Assembly: GCA_947179485.1 (NCBI GenBank)
Contig: OX359247.1
Coordinates: 57,075,131-57,139,130 of the forward strand
DNA: 64,000 nt
Reading direction: 5' to 3'
From: Allacma fusca
Lineage: Eukaryota; Arthropoda; Collembola; Symphypleona; Sminthuridae
The notes below the pieces were generated by a model. The model saw nothing but the letters and a program-made list of their open reading frames with translations. It had not been told where the DNA came from and ran no database searches. The position numbers were made by a program, and so were the translations under genes. Of the stretch, positions 43,541 to 55,384 are shown piece after piece. Positions within the stretch are counted from its first letter, which is position 1, and each line of letters opens with the position of its first letter.

Positions 43541-45120
43541 GGGTATGTCGATTGAAAATGCCGACAGTATTTGCCCGCCCAGCTGAAAATTCCCCAAAAT
43601 GCCTGCCAACATGCCCAAAATTGCCCTGATTGAAAATGCCCTGATTGTGGGCATTTTGAGCAGGGCAAGTTGGGCATTTTCACGGCACCAGAATTGGATA
43701 ACTAGTTTAGATTAAAAATACCCGAATGTGTAGGAGCACAGCGAAGGAAAAGGCACAAGTGAATGTCTGTTATTCGCTTGTTCGTTAATTTTAATTCCAG
43801 AAACATTGACAAATCAATTCAATTTAAATGACATGGGGTAATGTAATATGTCTCTCCCTTGAAAATCAATTTAAATCATAGCATGATTGATGTGCAGAAT
43901 AAAAATATATTCAGGCCTAATTATTGGAAAACTGGCTCAAGTAACTACCTAGGTACATCCTCCTTACAGGTCCTCAAATATTGTTTGTTTAGTTTATCTG
44001 TGTAAACAAAAAATTACTGTACGGGTTCTAATTTGAACAGAAAACATGTTTCGCCCATCATCAATACAAATACATGTATAGGGGTATACATGCATATATC
44101 CGTGATGGAGGGATTTCATTTTACGTTGTTACATGCGCCAAATTCACAACAATAAAAATACCTGGCAGGCATTTTCGGACGCTTTTCCGTCCAACTTGCA
44201 ACGACATTTTCAAATCGAATTCCACATTGTACCAATTGTACTATTTTATTTCACTATTCTGCCCAAAATGCCTAATTGTCCTCGAATGAAAATGCCCAAA
44301 TGTGCCCTTTCCCAAACTGCCCTAAATGAAATCGCCCTGAAATGCAAATGCCCAAAATGCCCTAAATGAAATCGCCCTGAAATGCAAATGCCCAAAATGC
44401 AATAAAACGAAATCGCCCTGAAATGCAAATGCCCAAAATGCAATAAAACGAAATCGCCCTGAAATGCAAATGCCCAAAATGCCCTAAATGAAATCGCCCT
44501 GAAATGCAAATGCCCAAAATGCCGGGCATTTTCAAATCAACCTACCCGACCCACCATAACTCAAAACTTAGGGGACCAATTCCGTCGAATTTTTTTTTCA
44601 ACATTGCTTATGTCAGCAGGTAGTCTGAATTCTTATTTGGTTGAAATCGGTTGGAACAATTGGTCAAATAACTTTAGGGCCGAAATCGAGTTCCAAATTC
44701 AATTTCAAGTACAACTTGCATTGAAAGAATTTTATTCCACAAATTTAAAGTAAGCAAAAATGTGTGTATGGCCCCTGTTTACGGCTATTGCAGCATTAAA
44801 TTACATTGAAAATGGCGGATATCTCTGATTCTTGTCCACATTCGATTTTTTTTCAGCCTTCACTGACCTGAATTTTTTCCCCCAAATGGTCAATATAATA
44901 AGTAACGATTACTAATTTTTCTAAACTAAATGCACTAAATTTACACCCTTAAAAAAATTATTTCGTTAAAAAAAATCATTTCGTGGCCGATCTGGCCACA
45001 GCACAGGAACCATAGGGTTAAATGCCTAGTGTCATAAATGCCCTGAATTGAAAATGTCCAGTGTACTAAATGCAATAGATTGAAAATGTCATGGCATTTT
45101 CAAATTGCCGCCCTTGTTTA
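43541..45120. other. aaatgccc-rich region, probable diverged family A relatives
   Basis: Clusters of gaaaatgccc / gggcattttc lie at 43550-43685, 44160-44535 and 45015-45105, separated by AT-rich DNA. 44325-44520 contains tandem aaatgaaatcgccctg-type units of about 44 bp. The last cluster ends aattgccgcccttg. No matching left end or 8-bp duplication was found, so boundaries are unknown. Confidence 0.5.
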
Positions 45121-46821
45121 CTATAGCAATAAGAAACGGATCTGGCAAGAAAATAACAAACGTATATTTATTCTTTAAGTAATATACAGATATAAGTCAT
45201 TCTAATTTTCGGCTTCCAATGAACGTAATTAAATTTAAACTCAAAACTAGGTCCTTGAAATTCTTTTGTAATGAGTTCCACTCTACAAGTAGATAAATAG
45301 GCAATCTGACTGACTCTTAACGTTATATTTCTTTATTATATCCCTGAGATGATTCATTACAAACGTTAGAACATAACTACCATGTAATCAGAATTGAAAC
45401 GAAGCCCCGTTGCTCTTTCACAGATACGAGCACCCGTATACAAAGGAGCAAAGTAGATTTAAAGTCAAACTCAACGGTTCGAAGGATAGTACCCGTAAAA
45501 ATTTACCCGAGTATTACCCATACCCAGTCCAGCACTGCTAAAAACTACCAAAGCTCGGACTGGCCTCATCGTCAGCCAGGAATCCTAGACTGATTTACTG
45601 GATTTTTTTAATTTAAAATTCCACTCCAATTTGGAGAACACCCTTCATCTATACAATCAGGGATCACAATGGTCTGGTCCGGACCATTTATAATGGTCCG
45701 ATCTGGTCCGGTCCGTATGGTCCAATATCAGGACCAGACCAGACTACAGTACCAACCCAGCTAGCACTGGAAGAACATAATGATTTCAGAATGACTTCAG
45801 TGGCACTGTAACGTACTACTCATAATGATAACAGCACTTTCTCAATATGAAATCAAAATGATATAATCATGATTACGAAATGTCCGCTTATTCAGCACAT
45901 TAAGCTGTCGTAATGTCATCAGAGATATTTCGTGCGTGCGGGGCAATTATGACCAGATTATGAGGCAGCAGTGCTTCCATCTAACAGTAATGAAATAATT
46001 TATTCTAAAGTGCTACCGCAACCTCCTTTAGGCCATACACAAAATCTAATCCTTATAAATTAATGACCTAGGTATGGAGTTTGTGGCTATTAAAATTTCG
46101 CGCGCTACTGTTAAAATAAGCGCGCAAGTTTTAGGTCTCCACGACTGGGCTTGATTCCTAAGACATTTAGCCTCTACACCCACACTCACACTACCATCTC
46201 TCCAAGTATGTAATTGTCAATGTGAAGCACAGGGCTGTTACTAGTAGCAATTAAATAGTACAAACTCTACATGCAACTATAAGTAATTATATGAAATGAA
46301 AGTAAAGTCACAGTAAATATAATGATAGGAAATATGCATGCTTTTATTAAATATTTACAACAAAACACTTTAGCCTTCCTCTTGTGGAATTACCTTCCAC
46401 AATAAATGTCACAAGTATAAAACATGTTTATTTTATACTATAAAAAGAACACCCACTACAAAATATTATATCTGTACAGATATAACTATACATTGACATT
46501 GTGAGGCCTGATTCATATAGAGAAAGCACATATGCAATATGCGTTTTTTAAATTGTAGAGTTCAGAGTGTCACTTTTTTTCACTTCCCTCGCATTTAATT
46601 TTTGTTTCACTTGCGCGCGCATTCGCAGTTTCACTTCATTTGTGATTCACACGCGTTTCATTTCATTATAATTTCCTCGCTGTTTCACTTCCTTTGCGAA
46701 TTCTGAGGGCAACGTTTAGTGAAGTGTTTCCCATTATATTCATTTTCTGGAAACTTGAACTGGTTCAATTTTCCGAAGTTTTTTATAAAGAAAATATCGG
46801 CTTCGAGAGTTTTTAACATCG
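45121..46821. other. No gene; short repeat-rich fragments
   Basis: 45485-45540 has tacccg motifs ending agtccagcactg. 45670-45765 has ggtctggtccggacc-type inverted motifs starting near cagggatcacaatgg. Both look like solo ends of hAT-like elements without a partner. The rest is unremarkable. Confidence 0.45.
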
Positions 46822-47003
46822 ACATGGCTGGAAAACGATCTAAGAAACTAAAGCGAGCAGATTTTTGTAGATCTGGTAAAAAATCGTCCTGTATTGTATG
46901 TAAAAACATACACAGGGTATTGAGATGCAGTCATTCGAGCTAATTCATGGAAGAAAATTTACGAGCTATTGGGTGAAAATGACTTCGTGGATTCTGGTAA
47001 AAT
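46822..47003 (+). pseudogene. Possible exon of an unrecognised protein
   Basis: ATG 46824 gives MAGKRSKKLKRADFC, then a Cys-containing segment (CIVCKNIHRVLRC). After a stop at 46939-46941 another frame reads SWKKIYELLGENDFVDSG up to a plausible donor (g|gtaaaata). The sequence has protein-like character and a possible CxxC metal site, but I recognise no family. A frameshift would be needed. Confidence 0.25.
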
Positions 47004-47167
47004 AAATGTCATTATTATTATACTCATCCTAATGTTTAAATAAATATTCACAACAACAGTATACAGTTATGTACATTTTGCATATATGCAACAAGAAATT
47101 GTTAAACAAAATTAAAAAATGATGCTGGTACAAATAAACGTAATAATAATGATGATTTGTTCGTTAG

Positions 47168-47288
47168 GTCCCATGGCTTTGCCTCTGATTGGTAATATGC
47201 TGGAATTAGGAGGATTTTTACACGTGAAACTGGCCAAATCGCAAGACAAATACGGGGATGTTTTTCAAATTTGGTTCGCTGGTAATCG
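47168..47288 (+). pseudogene. Cytochrome P450 N-terminal-region exon
   Basis: A 121-nt exon with cgttag acceptor and cg|gtaggt donor. It encodes the hinge and first strands of a microsomal P450: PMALPLIGNMLELGG (proline-rich hinge), HVKLAKSQDKYGDVFQIWF. This lies about 40 residues after the membrane anchor in typical P450s. The anchor exon was not found. The next matching exon is about 3.9 kb downstream, with a recent hAT-like insertion between. Whether the gene is functional cannot be told; the later exons are missing from the window. Confidence 0.78.
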
Positions 47289-48319
47289 GTAGGTTATGTA
47301 TTTCCGTACAATTATTCGTATTAATTTGTTTTATCTTCCGTTAAATAATTAATGGTAATGAATGAAATACAGAAGGTACCTCGAAACATTCACCCCCAAG
47401 CACGAAGAAAGGATAAAGGTCAAAATCATTCAGTTCCCACACAGTTAGTATCAAATTCAAATATTCTTCTAGATCTTTTAAAATTTGTTCCATCCACATA
47501 GTTCAAACACAGCGCTTATGGAAGTGGACTAAAGTTTTGTAATTTTGACTCGAATTTTTAAATTCTTCAAACAATAAAATTTAAAGCTTCACAGTAACCC
47601 ACGAACGTTGCAGGACTATAGTACCAATGCACAATTCTAACGTTAGCATGGTTGGCGTAACGTTAATAGCGTTCTCCAAACGTTCAAATGTCCGCTTGCG
47701 TAGCGCTCCGCGAACACTAATGGTTATGATTATTGCAACGCCAGATTTTAACGTTCAACTAACTAACGAAGTGTGATTAGTTTAATGGTGGCATGACACT
47801 CGACTAAAATATTGTTAATTACTTAGAATTTTCTACTTACACTAATCTTCACTCTGAATTATAATACAATAGTTAAAATAACTTCAACATGTGACCATAA
47901 TAATTACATTGTTGCGTGTTTTTATTATAACTATTAACTGCTTTAAAAGACCTACATACATATAACAATGGATTAAAACAGCAATTGCACAAAATCGTAG
48001 AAACAAACTCCTGTCATCGTCAAGGCCAGAAAGAGTCCCTTCGTTATTCTCCAACTGATTTAACATCAATCTGTAGTAGAGACAGCTGAGGAATGAACTC
48101 TGAAAACATAAAATAAAATCCAAAAGTTACACCATTAAAATCTTATTTTATTTTTTATAATACATTTCCAATGTTCATGAAATCTGAACATAAGTATACA
48201 TTACAGCCAATTTTAGCATGCTAACTTGTAATAATACCTAGTACTTACTAGGATCCTAGTACTCCTAGTATCCACTGAAATCCCAGTTCCATTTAAAGGT
48301 CAATTTCAGCAGCAAAGCC
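47289..48319. other. P450 intron sequence
   Basis: No gene. 47590-47780 contains aacgttag / gcgtaacg motifs. Similar motifs occur inverted at 49840-50090, so an older repeat-rich element may span this intron, but no target duplication was found. Confidence 0.4.
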
Positions 48320-48327
48320 ATCAGTAT

Positions 48328-49449
48328 CAGGGTTGCACAAATGAAAATGCCCTCGGTTTTATGCCTGCCCTCCTGAAAATGCCCTGAAAATGCCCAAAAC
48401 GCCGAAAATGCCCTGAAAATGCCTTACTCTGAAAATGCCCGGCATTTTGGGCATTTTCGGCAGGCATTTTGGGTATATTGGGCATTTTTACAGAAACTTA
48501 TACACTATGACCAGTATTTCTCCTTTGGCGAATATAAGGGAGTTTTTCATAGTATAATCAAACCCATCCAAATTTAGAAAATCTTATACTTGATTTTAAA
48601 AACAAAATTTAGTTCGTCTAATTCCCTAATGGCTATTTCAATAAGCCCCAACGGAGTTGCAAACCTTTAACGCTGTACATTAAAAAAACGTTTGGATTTG
48701 GAAAGAACAATTTGCACAGTCCCAGTATAAATTCCGTATTTTGATAATGGCTTGTAAAGTATAGAAAATTTTACACTTCCATTAGATACATACAATGCGA
48801 CGGTTATAATATATGTCAAAACTTGGAGATTCCGTAGCAAATTTTGTGTCGACTTTGAAAACTGCATTTAATCAGCCGTAGTAAACCAGTGTAATAATTC
48901 TAGGAGTTCAAAATGTAACAATAAATGCATTTAGATGACGACGAGTTTTCAAGCTCACAAACAATGATATTGTTAATTTTTAACAACTATTTTATCTTTT
49001 TGTGCTGCATCTTTGCCCGAATATGTTTGTTCTTGAAGTCTAAATAATTACAGACACGGTGTACAAGCGAATTTTTAAAACAAAATAAGGAAAATAGAAT
49101 TATTATTATTTTTCCATAAATATGTCTATATCAACTGGCTCCAAGTTTCAACCTTTTTGGAAACAGTTTGTTTCTATAATTTTATCATGTAATCCAGTTG
49201 AATATTAAAATTATTTGCAACATACTGTTTTGTGACTTATTTTGCAAAATTAGCAGGTAGCTAAAGTCATATATTTAACAAATTGGAGTGAATATGCCGC
49301 AAATGCCTGCCCTAGGCTGAATATGCCCAAAATGCCCAAAGTGCCATAAATGCCCAAAATGCCATGAAATGAAAATGCCCAAAATGCCAGGGCATTTTGG
49401 GCAGGCATAATGCCGAAAATGCCATGGCATTTTCAACTGTGCAACCCTG
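48328..49449. mobile_element. hAT-like non-autonomous element, family A copy 3
   Basis: CAGGGTTGCACAA ... gtgcaaccctg with exact 8-bp target duplications atcagtat at 48320-48327 and 49450-49457. Length is 1,122 bp. It appears identical to copy 2 (10025-11146). It sits between two P450 exons. Confidence 0.94.
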
Positions 49450-49457
49450 ATCAGTAT

Positions 49458-51060
49458 ATACCTCTGCTAATCCGGCCGGTTCCCTGAAATTATGCAAAAA
49501 ATACAATGCACAAATTTTGAGCTAACTGTTAATAATTAATTCATTGAATAGAAATCTACAATTTTAAGCAAACTAATTATGAGTGTAGGTACAAATGTAT
49601 TCCAGAACATTTATGCAATAATATTTCCGACTGTATAATTGCATTTTAAGAAGGTTGAAGATGATTCCTGGATTGCACCACTTCAAGTAAATTCCCAGAT
49701 CTGGTATGGAATTATGGTGTAGTCTGGTTAACGAGATTCCGGAATAATTTTATTTTAACAAAACTTCCCGTCAAAATAAACTTTCAATTCAACGGACAAT
49801 CCGGTTTTCCCTCTAAGATACATTAGACGCATCGTTCACGCGCATGGCCATTCACTCTAACGCTAAATCAGCGTTATGCAAGCGTTTGAGCAAAAACGGT
49901 TTTGAACCTTTTCCTCATAGCGTTTCACTAATGTTAATTTTAAGTGATTGCTGAACCGTTTTTAAAAGCGGAGAGCAAATGCTGGAAAAGCATTTACACC
50001 ATAGCGTTATTGGGCAAGACAGCATTAGTTTTTGATGGCAAAAACGGAACGTCACGTTTTAACGTTAGGACAACCTACCGTGGTTTACTGGGTTATTTAT
50101 AGCAAATTTAAAGCACAATAGGAGAGCCCTAAATTGAAAAGTTTAGGCACAGGACGCCCCAAGTAACAAAATTTAGCTAGATAAATGCTGGCCCGATGGT
50201 GTCATAACGATATTAAGTTTTGTTCAACAGGCCATCAAATAACCGATTATTATATTCCAGCAAATTAACGGCTGTTTTTCAACTAGAACCTGTAACATAC
50301 TTAATGCTGGAAACATGGGTGTGGTTTTGTCGTTCCTTCATCTTAACGACCGTTTGCCGTTCCCAAGTCCAATGTATATTCATTAATGTTTCGCATTATA
50401 TCCAACATTCGTTCGCTATTTTGCAATCAGTAATCCACTGACTCGACATTCAATTTCATGCAGCAATGAATGAAATTCAAGATGGACAAATATTTTCAAT
50501 ATTTTTTTTCAAAATTTTCGTGATCATTGTTTGTGTTGAAAACTCGTAACAGTTAGTTATTGATTGAAATCGGTCGGCGAGTTCGTGCGAAATCATAAAT
50601 TTTGAAGAAAGAAAAGGGAAATATTAAAAAGACCAACAAATGATTACCGGTGGGGAAACTTGAGATCGTCACCAAATTATTTTGGCTTCTCATTCACGGA
50701 CAAACGCAAAAATTGCTATTTTTGCAAAGAGCGTATTATTATTAAAAAATAAACTTTTAACGTCAGTAAAATGGGCAAATTCGCTCTGAATTCCATCTTG
50801 AATCAACAGTTACAAATTAAAACTCCAGAAACATCCTGCATAAAGAGCGCAGGAGCCGAGACAAAGTTTAATACTAAAATTTTGACGAAGTTGCTTCGTC
50901 TGGGACTATGGCAACTTGGATTACAACAAATTATTTGCAAATCATACTGAGATCTTGTACCTTAGGCACACCAAATTTATTTTGGCCAACAGTTTGTCTA
51001 AAATATATTTTGACGCCATTCTTGACTAATGTTTTGGGGATTTCCGAGATCACAAGTTTG
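49458..51060. other. No recognised feature
   Basis: AT-rich, probably intronic to the P450 remnant. 49840-50090 has aacgtt-type motifs (see 47289-48319). The frame at 50220-50441 has no recognisable domain. Confidence 0.45.
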
Positions 51061-51139
51061 GTATGATTGTGGTGCTTACAGGAATAATTCTAAAATACAT
51101 GAAACATGCTGGATACAACTGCCTGAACTTCTGGTACAC

Positions 51140-51320
51140 TTCCGGTAATGTTACCAGCATGTTCACAGTTGACACTGTCAGCGCTTGTAGTATTGTTAGG
51201 ACCAAGGGCGACAGTAACTGGGATCGTGAGATCGAATTATTTGCAAAACATTCTGTGATTGACGGAGGTGATTTTGTATCCATTCCTGCGATAGCCAAGA
51301 GTTTTCGGAATGGTCACGGT
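51140..51320 (+). pseudogene. Cytochrome P450 exon (B-C helix region), partial
   Basis: The open frame contains SGNVTSMFTVDTVSACSIV, then a segment ending VIDGGDFVSIPAIAKSFRNGHG. In arthropod P450s the exon after the hinge has a strand with F-x-x-D, a helix, then an R-x-G-x-G stretch before the C helix, which this fits. The WxxxR C helix should follow but instead a hAT-like element starts at 51337, 20 bp downstream. No further P450 exons are found to the right. Exact splice sites are uncertain. Confidence 0.5.
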
Positions 51321-51336
51321 TGTCAGAGATTTGAAC

Positions 51337-52090
51337 AAGTGCATCGCATGGGTAAGGGTAGTACCTGAGTATTTGGGTACAGGTCCAGGTCCGAAATGGG
51401 TACTCGGTTTAAGTACCCAAACTGAATGGGTACTTTATGGGTACTAACTAAATGTACCCATATTTTGGGTACAAAACCAGGTGTTAGGTACAGGTACAAA
51501 ATTGATTTGTTGGATTGTACCTGACAGGAACAGGTACAAGCTTTCAATATCCTGGACCTGACAAATTAATACACGAAAATGTGGGTACTTTTACGAACAG
51601 AAATCCATCTTACTAGACATCTAATGTAGAATGCAACTCTCTCTCCTACCTACAGATTTATTTTGATATTCAGCGTGTTTTCAGGAGTGCGTCGTAATTT
51701 TTAGCTTAGCACAACGTGCCGGCAATAAGTACGTGTAACTACAAAGTTCACTTCTGATTCAGAATTTTTTCTAGCTTGTAATTGCTTTGATGTAAATCAT
51801 CGGATGTCATCTTGTTGAATCGTTTACAGTAATTGTTTTTAAAGTACCTGATTGGGTAAAGGTACGTAGGAAAATTTTTCAGGTACAGGTCCATATATTG
51901 GGTATATTTTGGGTACGGGTAAAATTCAGATACAGGTACGCACTACTTGCAAAATAATCAGGTCGAGGTACCAATATTTATGTAATGGGTACTTTTATTC
52001 AGGTACGGGTTTGGGTACGATGCTTGCCGGAACCCTTGGGGTCCAGGTTCAGGTCCAGGTACAGCATTTTTGTACCCATGCGATGTACTG
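51337..52090. mobile_element. hAT-like non-autonomous element, family G copy 2
   Basis: Left end AAGTGCATCGCATGGGTA; the right end inverts to CAGTACATCGCATGGGTA. Exact 8-bp target duplications atttgaac lie at 51329-51336 and 52091-52098. Subterminal gtacctg / gggtacagg repeats fill both ends. Shares catgggtacaaaaatg with copy 1, but terminal bases differ. Confidence 0.88.
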
Positions 52091-52098
52091 ATTTGAAC

Positions 52099-53280
52099 TA
52101 ACGTATAACTTACGTATGTTTATAAAATGTATCAGTGGTCTTTCGACGAAAAACACCGAGTCTAACAATTATCCCTGTTTGTTCCTTTCATTTTTCTGAG
52201 AATAGGCAAAACATCATCAGCAAGGTTACCCCCCCCTGGTATACACCTCCCTCCCCCAAAAATGAAACGTAATATGTGCACACTCCCTCAGTGCAATGAA
52301 TCTATGATACCTCTATTTGAAATCCATAAAATTTTACTAGTGTCTAGTGTTTGTAAGAAAAGGTTTCTAATATACGAGATTTGTGTCTTTTGTGAAAGTT
52401 TGTTCTTCTAAAACTAATTTAAAAAAATTAGAACCTCTATAATTTGCACGTTTATATGATTAGCTAGCAAAAATTATGTGTAATTTTATATGTACATACA
52501 TACGTTGGTACATGGAAACTAAAACTAATTAATAAATGTTGTTCCCCCACTTTTTCGGCCGTTCCGGATTGCTTGAATTGTCAATAAAAGTCTGCCATTA
52601 TCTTGCGGACGGACAGCCAGATATAAGGACGCTAACAATAGGGAACTCCGTTTCATTTCACCTCTAACACTAACATTGGAATACATGAATTCCCAAATAT
52701 TTAATCCATGCACACATAAGTCTCCTATAAGTAGTGGTTTGTTGTAGCAAGTACACAGGCAGTATTTACACATGCAGTGCACTAAATTCACCCGTACACG
52801 CCCGATTCGAATTTGAAGTTCAACGACAACGCCCGGCACGGCCCCAAAAAATGTAAAAACGTGCGTAGCCCGCCCTTAAATACTACCATTTCAGCTTGTA
52901 AATCATTAGTTAGACCCAGAAAAATTTACAAATTCAATTTTGCTCTGTACCAATCTTGTATTTTTCGACTTTTTTAATGAAATTGGTAATAGCTGGGGTT
53001 GCTTCCAGGCATCTGTAACATCGTGTAGGATTCACATAAGTGATGTCCCGTGATGGGGTAAAAAGTATCCTCTCAGGCTATTTCCAAAATACTTTGTTTA
53101 AGCCAAACCCGACGACACAAACGTGTTCAACACCATACCAAGAGCTTAAATAAACCTTTATTGCCCATTCGTGTAACAGGATACCCGACTTAGGTTAGCA
53201 TGATAACATCCCGATAACTGCCGTTTGTAATGACCAATTAGGACCAAACAAAATGTAAATCCACTTATGGTTTATAGTCT
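52099..53280. other. No gene; one family C-like fragment
   Basis: 52785-52885 contains acccgtacacgcccg and cgtagcccgccctta, as in family C internal sequence. Otherwise AT-rich and unremarkable. Confidence 0.5.
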
Positions 53281-53574
53281 GTTGCTTTACTGCTAACACA
53301 AATATCCGGCGGGTATTAGGACCAGATAATACAATAACCGATATTCGGCCGGGTATTATACGGGCCGGGTTATTATTATACGGCCGGGTGGATGGTGTGG
53401 GGGTTCGGATTACTCCGGATGCCATTATCACTTAAATAGTCAGACGCCTAACAATCATTAAAACATTTTGATGCAGCGAAAGTCACTAGATAATTTTTGA
53501 ATATTTATGGATATCGGGTAATGTATTACCCGGTTCCAGTACTCGCCGGATATTTGTGTTAGCAGTAAAGCAAC
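53281..53574. mobile_element. Small inverted-repeat element (294 bp)
   Basis: 31-bp perfect inverted arms: 53281-53311 (gttgctttactgctaacac...) and 53544-53574. Inner sequence continues with gggtatta / tacccgg motifs in opposite orientation. No target duplication was identified, so the superfamily is unknown. Confidence 0.65.
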
Positions 53575-54535
53575 GCCTGTCCAGTAGAATTAACATAACC
53601 TGAACGCCCGAAACGACTGGTTAGGTTTTCAAATTCGGATTGTGCCCAGAAATTGTTAATACCTAATCATTTCGAATCAACAAGAAGAATCCCGGACCTA
53701 TTTGAATTCAATTGATACCACATATATACCTTACGGGAATTTCAATTATCAGTATAATATAACCTCAATTGATACCAAGTCTAAATCTAGTGCTTCCTTT
53801 CCCTAAACCCTAGCCCCAAACCAAAAAACCAATCTTTCTAACGTGCCCTTTAACATACTTTTTTCCTGGTGTAGCAAATGCCTGGTACAATTGTATTGTA
53901 CCACAGTATACGCTATTATATCTTACATTCCTTGCTCCAGGTATTTTTCCCGGTACAATCCATTAACAACTTCCACATATTGTGCCAGATATAATCTCCA
54001 TGTAAAATCCCTATGTACCAGGTAAGAAAGTGAGGGCTTCCTTGAGACCGCGGAAGCTGTTTTTGGGATCTGCCTTACTGCGCGCAATTTTTTGCAGCAC
54101 TTCACTCCAACAACTCAAATTGGCACTGGTTCACACCACTAACGCTCGAAGGACCAAGTTTTTTCCTGATGTATGGCTATGAGTTGATGTTCAATGAGAT
54201 GAGTTTGTGAAAATAAAATGCAAATATGTGGAAACTGAAACGGTTAAACTGAACCAAAAATAAAGGATTTTAATAAGGAAAATTGTGGAGCTGTAAAAAA
54301 GTCAGTAGTTTTCTTATACATTATATTCTTTAGGTTTAGTTTTTACAATAGGTCATCGAAATATTCACATTTTTAAGGGTAGATTAATTAAGTAAAAATA
54401 GACATAGGGGTTTTCCCGCTGACAGTGCAGGTTTAGAGTAGGTCATTCTGATAAGGTGGCTTGAGTTCGCTACATTACCATACCTGGTCAGTTAACTAAA
54501 TATACGTAAACACAGATCCCTAACATCCTACTTGT
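53575..54535. other. No recognised feature
   Basis: No coding signal above background. The small frames at 53843-54025 (plus) and 53923-54105 (minus) overlap each other and match nothing I know. Confidence 0.5.
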
Positions 54536-54543
54536 ACGCCAAC

Positions 54544-55376
54544 TAGGCATGTTCATAACGATATACCGATACGATATTATCGTTCATATCGTGCATTTTT
54601 TAGAAACGATATAGAACGATATTTATCGTGGTTTCCCGACGATATATCGTCACATGATTCTATCGTACATTCGCGAGTAATATCAAGAATTGTGCATTTT
54701 TTTGCATCAAAACTTGGGGACAAAATCTTTTTACGACTTTCGAAAATCACACCACTCCAAGTTCGGTCTAAAGATATTGAAGATGTTTTTTTATTTTATT
54801 CCCGATCCATTTAAGTCAACATTAATGAACTGAACCGTCATTCTAATACACAGGATTTAGCATTTTTCCGAATAAAAATGTGCAACTATAACTTTGGATT
54901 TTCGCTATTTTGTTTACTTTACTTAGTTTGAAAACTTTGAAAAACTTGAAAAAGAAACTTTAATGACTTAAGTTCCCTTATAAGGCTAGCCGAGTTGTCA
55001 ACGTAATGATGAACAGAAATTCTATGGTGTAATTATTATGGTAGTTTTATTGTTTTCTTACTGATGCTGATGCCTTGCATTATTATCTTTGAAATGCTTC
55101 AAGTTATACATACAACTCAATGCGTTTTTGACTCATGTATTTGGAATAAAATGTAATCTGTGCTAATTTGGGTTGCAAATGTGGTTCTTCAGGAGCCCTA
55201 GTAATAATAATTAACTTGTACACGAAATTAAAGTTCCATTAATTTTCGTTAAATAATGTCAGAAGCCACAAAGTGGTATATCGTTATACCGTTCCCCGAT
55301 ATCGTTATCGGTAATTTTTCAGAGAACGATAACGATATGAACGATATTTTAAAATCGAACAATATGAACATACCTA
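54544..55376. mobile_element. hAT-like non-autonomous element, family H (acgata repeats)
   Basis: Termini TAGGCATGTTCATA and, inverted, TATGAACATACCTA. Exact 8-bp target duplications acgccaac lie at 54536-54543 and 55377-55384. Subterminal cgatatcgtt / acgatata motifs crowd both ends. The 14-bp TIR starting TAGG is like Buster-type hATs. No transposase. Length is 833 bp. Confidence 0.93.
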
Positions 55377-55384
55377 ACGCCAAC

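Noticed and set aside
43212..43683. HTDIQTYR / SVCMSVRLYVCM-type frames as proteins
   Set aside because: They are translations of the tgtatgtc minisatellite, open in several frames.
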